From positions 62,001-126,000 of the forward strand of contig JAFEHU010000076.1 in NCBI GenBank assembly GCA_017848435.1: a DNA stretch of 64,000 nt, in the 5' to 3' direction. The translations under genes and the position numbers were made by a program. The stretch comes from Burkholderiaceae bacterium (GTDB lineage: Bacteria > Pseudomonadota > Gammaproteobacteria > Burkholderiales > Burkholderiaceae_C). Shown piece by piece: positions 61,429 through 64,000 of this stretch. The notes beneath the pieces were generated by a model. That model saw only the letters and a program-made list of their open reading frames with translations. It was not told the DNA's origin and made no database searches. The stretch's first letter is position 1; each line of letters begins with the position of its first letter.

Positions 61429-62229
61429 ATGGCCCGTTGGCAGCACACCATCCTGCGCCACCACCGTGGCTTGTTGTGGGCTTTTGGCGTTGCCTGGGTC
61501 GCACTGGCGCTGGGGGTGTGGTTGGGCGTGTGGCCACTGCGTGGGCATGGGCCGTCGCTGGTGGTGTCGCTGGTGGCGTGTGTGCTGCTGGGCGTCTGGG
61601 TACGCTGGCAGCGCGAACAGGTGGTGCGCGAAGCGCCGTTGCCGCAGTTCCTGAAGCGCAAGCTGCGCGACACCTACCCCCACCTGAGCGCCAAGGACTG
61701 CGACCTGGTGGAACGTGGCCTGCGCCAGTTCTTCCTGGCCTGCCTGCGCAGCCGCCGCCAGTTTGTGGCCATGCCCTCCCGCGCGGTGGACGCGATCTGG
61801 CACGAGTTCATCCTGCACACCCAGGCCTACCGCGACTGGTGCGAGGTGGCGCTGGGCCACTTCCTGCACCACACCCCGGCCGAAGCGCTGGGCGCCAAAG
61901 CCAGCAGCAACGACGGCCTGCGCCGTGCCTGGTACTGGGCCTGCCGCGACGAAGCCATCCAGCCGCGCACGCCGACCCGCCTGCCGCTGCTGTTTGCGCT
62001 CGACGCCAAGCTCGCCATTCCGAACGGCTTTGTCTACGCCGCCGATTGCGGCAACCGCCTGCACCCCCTGCACGACAACGCCAGCGGCGCAGCCCACTGC
62101 GGCACCAGTTTCTCCGACGGCAGCCACAGCGGCGACGCCAGCGGTTTTGGCGGCAGCGACAGCAGCAGCGATGGCGGGTCGTCAGACGGTGGCGGCGATG
62201 GGGGTGGCTGCGGGGGCGGCGGCGATTGA
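61429..62229 (+). CDS. membrane protein with glycine-rich-domain-like fold and Gly/Ser/Cys tail
   Basis: A 266-residue protein. Two hydrophobic segments (about residues 16-36 and 40-58) are followed by a domain of the glycine-rich-domain-protein-like type, with VDAIWHEFILHTQAYRDWCE (about 123-142) and LRRAWYWACRDE. The last 50 residues are low-complexity Ser/Gly/Asp ending GGGCGGGGD. Such tails are known on several bacterial membrane proteins of unknown role. The ATG at 61429 is used; a GTG two codons earlier exists. It follows murB by 10 bases. Confidence 0.7.
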   Translation: MARWQHTILRHHRGLLWAFGVAWVALALGVWLGVWPLRGHGPSLVVSLVACVLLGVWVRWQREQVVREAPLPQFLKRKLRDTYPHLSAKDCDLVERGLRQFFLACLRSRRQFVAMPSRAVDAIWHEFILHTQAYRDWCEVALGHFLHHTPAEALGAKASSNDGLRRAWYWACRDEAIQPRTPTRLPLLFALDAKLAIPNGFVYAADCGNRLHPLHDNASGAAHCGTSFSDGSHSGDASGFGGSDSSSDGGSSDGGGDGGGCGGGGD

Positions 62230-62273
62230 CCGTTTCAGGCCTTGCAGGGGATCCAAATACCGCCACCCCTCTG

Positions 62274-62340
62274 AAAGTCAAGCCAAATCACCGCCAAGCC
62301 TTGGTGAAAACTGGTGATATTGCTATTTATTCAATAGCAA
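62274..62340 (-). repeat. dispersed hairpin-tail repeat, copy 7
   Basis: Read on the minus strand: the hairpin TTGCTATTGAATAAATAGCA (62340-62321), then ATATCACCAGTTTTCACC, AAGGCTTGGCG and GTGATTTGGCTTGACTTT. It lies between the glycine-rich protein gene and the HiPIP gene (convergent ends). Confidence 0.9.
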
Positions 62341-62359
62341 TTTCTGCCGCCGTGCGGCC

Positions 62360-62686
62360 TCAGCCCTTCTTGGCGTAAGCCGAACAAATGCCCGTGGCCG
62401 ACACCTGTTTGCCCGGAAAGATGCCGCAGCCACCCGCCGCATCGCCGGCTTTGCCGGTGTACAGCGCGCAGTTGCCGCAGCTGCTGCCAGCCGGCGCCTT
62501 GACCTTGGATTTGTCGGCCTTGGCCGCGTCGGCCACATAGGCCAGCGCCGCCGCGGTGGCGTCTTTTTCGTCCACCATGGCCGCCCCTGCATGCCCGGCT
62601 GCAATGGCATGGCCTGTGGCCATCAAGGCCGCGCCCGCGACGGGCACGAGGGTGATAAAGCGGCGGCGTGTCGGAGATGTGTTCAT
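62360..62686 (-). CDS. high-potential iron-sulfur protein (HiPIP)
   Basis: A 108-residue periplasmic electron carrier. The N-terminus TSPTRRRFITLVPVAG is a twin-arginine signal, as expected for export with a folded 4Fe-4S cluster. The four cluster cysteines lie in SCGNCALYTG, GGCGIFPG and TGICSAYAKK at the C-terminus, in the HiPIP order. HiPIPs feed electrons to photosynthetic reaction centres or terminal oxidases in betaproteobacteria; which one applies here cannot be told. It converges on the glycine-rich protein gene. Confidence 0.92.
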   Translation of the reverse strand: MNTSPTRRRFITLVPVAGAALMATGHAIAAGHAGAAMVDEKDATAAALAYVADAAKADKSKVKAPAGSSCGNCALYTGKAGDAAGGCGIFPGKQVSATGICSAYAKKG

Positions 62687-62850
62687 GCGGGTCTCTCTTT
62701 CGGAGTCGGTCAGTGGAGGGGCAACAACGCCAGGCGGCCAAGGCCGGTTGGCTGCCTAGTGTGGCAGCGTTGCCATACCCTACCAAGCGCCTCTGGCAAT
62801 CTCCGCCCCAAAGGCACAATGCCATGGCACCCCAACCACCAGGAGACACC

Positions 62851-63165
62851 ATGATCAAAGTCAGTGTGCTGTACCCGCAGCAACCCGATGCGCAGTTCGA
62901 CCACGCCTACTACCGCGACCAGCACATGCCCATGGTCAAGGCCCGCATGGGCGCACATTGCAGCCACTACACCATCGACCAGGGGCTGGCCGGCGGGGCG
63001 CCGGGTGCGCCACCGCCGTTTGTGGCCATGTGCCACCTGTACTGCGCTTCGGTAGAAGCCTTTCAAGCCGGTTTCGGCCCGCACGCACAAGTGATCATGG
63101 CCGACATCCCCAACTACACCAACCTCAGCCCGGTGCTGCAGGTCAGCGAGGTGGTGGTGGGCTGA
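62851..63165 (+). CDS. EthD family protein
   Basis: A 104-residue single-domain EthD protein with a dimeric alpha/beta barrel fold. It starts MIKVSVLYPQQPDAQFDHAY and contains the family YRDQHMPMVKARMG and the C-terminal IPNYTNLSPVLQVSEVV. The original EthD is needed for ethyl tert-butyl ether breakdown, but most relatives are of unknown function. A good AGGAG ribosome site lies 6 bases before the ATG. It is divergent from the HiPIP gene, with 164 bases between starts. Confidence 0.88.
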   Translation: MIKVSVLYPQQPDAQFDHAYYRDQHMPMVKARMGAHCSHYTIDQGLAGGAPGAPPPFVAMCHLYCASVEAFQAGFGPHAQVIMADIPNYTNLSPVLQVSEVVVG

Positions 63166-63238
63166 GCCCGCTCGCAGACCCTGTCCATTGGCGTATGGCG
63201 GTGCTGGCCGCATGCGCCACCCTTTGAAAGCGACCACC

Positions 63239-64000
63239 ATGCCCTCAACCCCACCCAGCGTTGCCGCCAAACGGCACGCATTCAAGCGGCTGCACCAGTC
63301 CGGCTGCTTCGTCATCCCCAACCCATGGGATGCCGGCAGCGCCCGCTACCTGCAAACACTGGGCTTCGAGGCGCTGGCCACCACCAGCTCCGGCTTTGCG
63401 TGGTCGCACGCGCAGGCCGACGGCGCCATGTCGCGCGACCAGGTGCTGGCCCACCTGCGCGAGATGGTGCAAGCCACCGACCTGCCGGTGAACGCCGACT
63501 TTGAAAACGGCTTTGGCAACACCCCCGAAGCCGTGGCCCAGAGCGTGCACCTCGCCATCGCCACCGGCGTGGCCGGCCTCTCCATCGAAGACGCCACCGG
63601 CAACGCCAACGACCCGCTGTTCGACATCCCCACCGCCGTCGCCCGGTTACGCGCCGCCCGCCACGCCATTGACCAAGCTGGCGGCGACACCCTGCTCGTC
63701 GCCCGTGCCGAAAACTTCTTCGTCGGCCGCCCGGATTTGCCCGACACCCTGGCCCGCCTGCAAGCCTACGCCCAGGCCGGTGCCGACTGCCTCTACGCCC
63801 CCGGCATTCAGACCCGCGAACAGATCACCGCCGTGGTGCAGGCCGTCGCGCCCAAACCCGTCAATTTGCTGGTCGGCTCCGCCATCGACCTCACGATGAA
63901 AGACATTGCCGAATTGGGCGTGCGCCGCGTCAGCCTGGGCGGCGCACTGGCCCGCACCGCGTGGGGTGGCTTCATGCGTGCGGCACAGTTGATGCGGGAA
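63239..64000 (+). CDS. isocitrate lyase/PEP mutase family protein, 3' truncated by window
   Basis: The first 254 codons are present and open to the window edge. The barrel of the isocitrate lyase/PEP mutase superfamily is seen: VIPNPWDAGSARYLQTLGF, the metal site VNADFENGFG, LSIEDATG and LLVARAENFF, then LVGSAIDLTMKDIAELGVRR and VSLGGALARTAWGGF. The KKCGH signature of true isocitrate lyase is absent. This fits the oxaloacetase/PEP phosphonomutase-like subgroup of unknown substrate. The ATG at 63239 gives MPSTPPSVAAKRHAFKRL. Confidence 0.88.
   Translation, partial: MPSTPPSVAAKRHAFKRLHQSGCFVIPNPWDAGSARYLQTLGFEALATTSSGFAWSHAQADGAMSRDQVLAHLREMVQATDLPVNADFENGFGNTPEAVAQSVHLAIATGVAGLSIEDATGNANDPLFDIPTAVARLRAARHAIDQAGGDTLLVARAENFFVGRPDLPDTLARLQAYAQAGADCLYAPGIQTREQITAVVQAVAPKPVNLLVGSAIDLTMKDIAELGVRRVSLGGALARTAWGGFMRAAQLMRE

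Noticed and set aside
61429-62229. Coding repeat array or CRISPR-like signal in the Gly/Ser tail
   Set aside because: The short GGC/AGC-rich repeats are codon-level low complexity, without spacers or direct repeats of constant length.

Overview
The window looks like a chromosomal segment from a betaproteobacterium of the order Burkholderiales, most likely family Comamonadaceae (Rhodoferax/Hydrogenophaga/Acidovorax-like). This is an inference from high GC, protein sequences and familiar gene neighbourhoods (rplU-rpmA-obgE-proB-CNP1-rppH-proS; ubiE-Tim44-ubiJ-ubiB; fmdB-DUF502-aspS). It is dense, mostly housekeeping DNA. I see no rRNA, transposase, phage gene, integrase or CRISPR array. Two tRNA genes are present (Pro-CGG and Thr-CGT), and no clear pseudogene was found. 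The two edge genes (pilD and a PEP mutase/isocitrate lyase family gene) are cut by the window.

Layout. 1-3.1 kb: type IV pilus assembly genes pilB-pilC-pilD on the minus strand. 3.2-11.1 kb: tRNA-Pro, ispB, then rplU-rpmA-obgE-proB, a CNP1-like protein, rppH, proS and a lytic transglycosylase. 11.1-16.4 kb: a protease-less Lon-type AAA+ ATPase with a candidate heat-shock promoter, then hemA-prfA-prmC-grxD on the minus strand. 16.5-21.3 kb: a 1301-residue FAD/Fe-S fusion oxidoreductase, a HIT protein and a DUF971 protein. 21.4-25.5 kb: ubiquinone genes ubiE, ubiJ and ubiB with a Tim44-like protein between them. 25.5-33.7 kb: a Na+/solute symporter, fmdB, DUF502, aspS, a hydrolase lipoprotein, nudB, an EEP nuclease and a cardiolipin synthase. 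33.7-36.5 kb: an exonuclease plus ATP-dependent DNA ligase pair. 36.5-39.7 kb: folE coupled to a BLUF photoreceptor, then a thioesterase, DUF429 and a PPOX flavoprotein. 39.7-44.4 kb: a CAP lipoprotein, a Y-family polymerase with a LexA box, then queE-queD-dcd. 44.4-50.1 kb: pcp, a zinc peptidase, rhlE, apaH, a CNNM/CorC protein and tRNA-Thr. 50.1-56.8 kb: fbp, pepN, prfB (with programmed frameshift), a hydrolase and an OmpA lipoprotein. 56.9-64 kb: tas, ybaK, plsY, an aspartic protease, yajQ, murB, a Gly-rich membrane protein, a HiPIP, an EthD protein and the partial PEP mutase family gene.

The strongest non-gene signal is a dispersed intergenic repeat. It has a short GCTAT/ATAGC hairpin followed by a conserved tail of about 45 bases. 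Seven clear copies lie at 13.5, 21.3, 36.5, 42.1, 49.8, 56.0 and 62.3 kb, with three degraded copies at 6.2, 33.1 (inside a gene) and 46.0 kb. Other signals worth checking are the LexA box before the polymerase, a sigma-32-like promoter before the Lon-like ATPase, a possible attenuator before queE, a QueD that lacks the usual catalytic cysteine, and the folE-BLUF coupling.

Several themes link genes across the window. Translation is represented by release factors, their methylase, three synthetase or editing genes, L21 and L27. Pterin and queuosine synthesis runs through folE, nudB, queD and queE. DNA repair is represented by the polymerase, ligase and exonuclease. The only stretch over 300 bases without a protein gene is 49757-50116; it holds a repeat copy, a terminator and tRNA-Thr.
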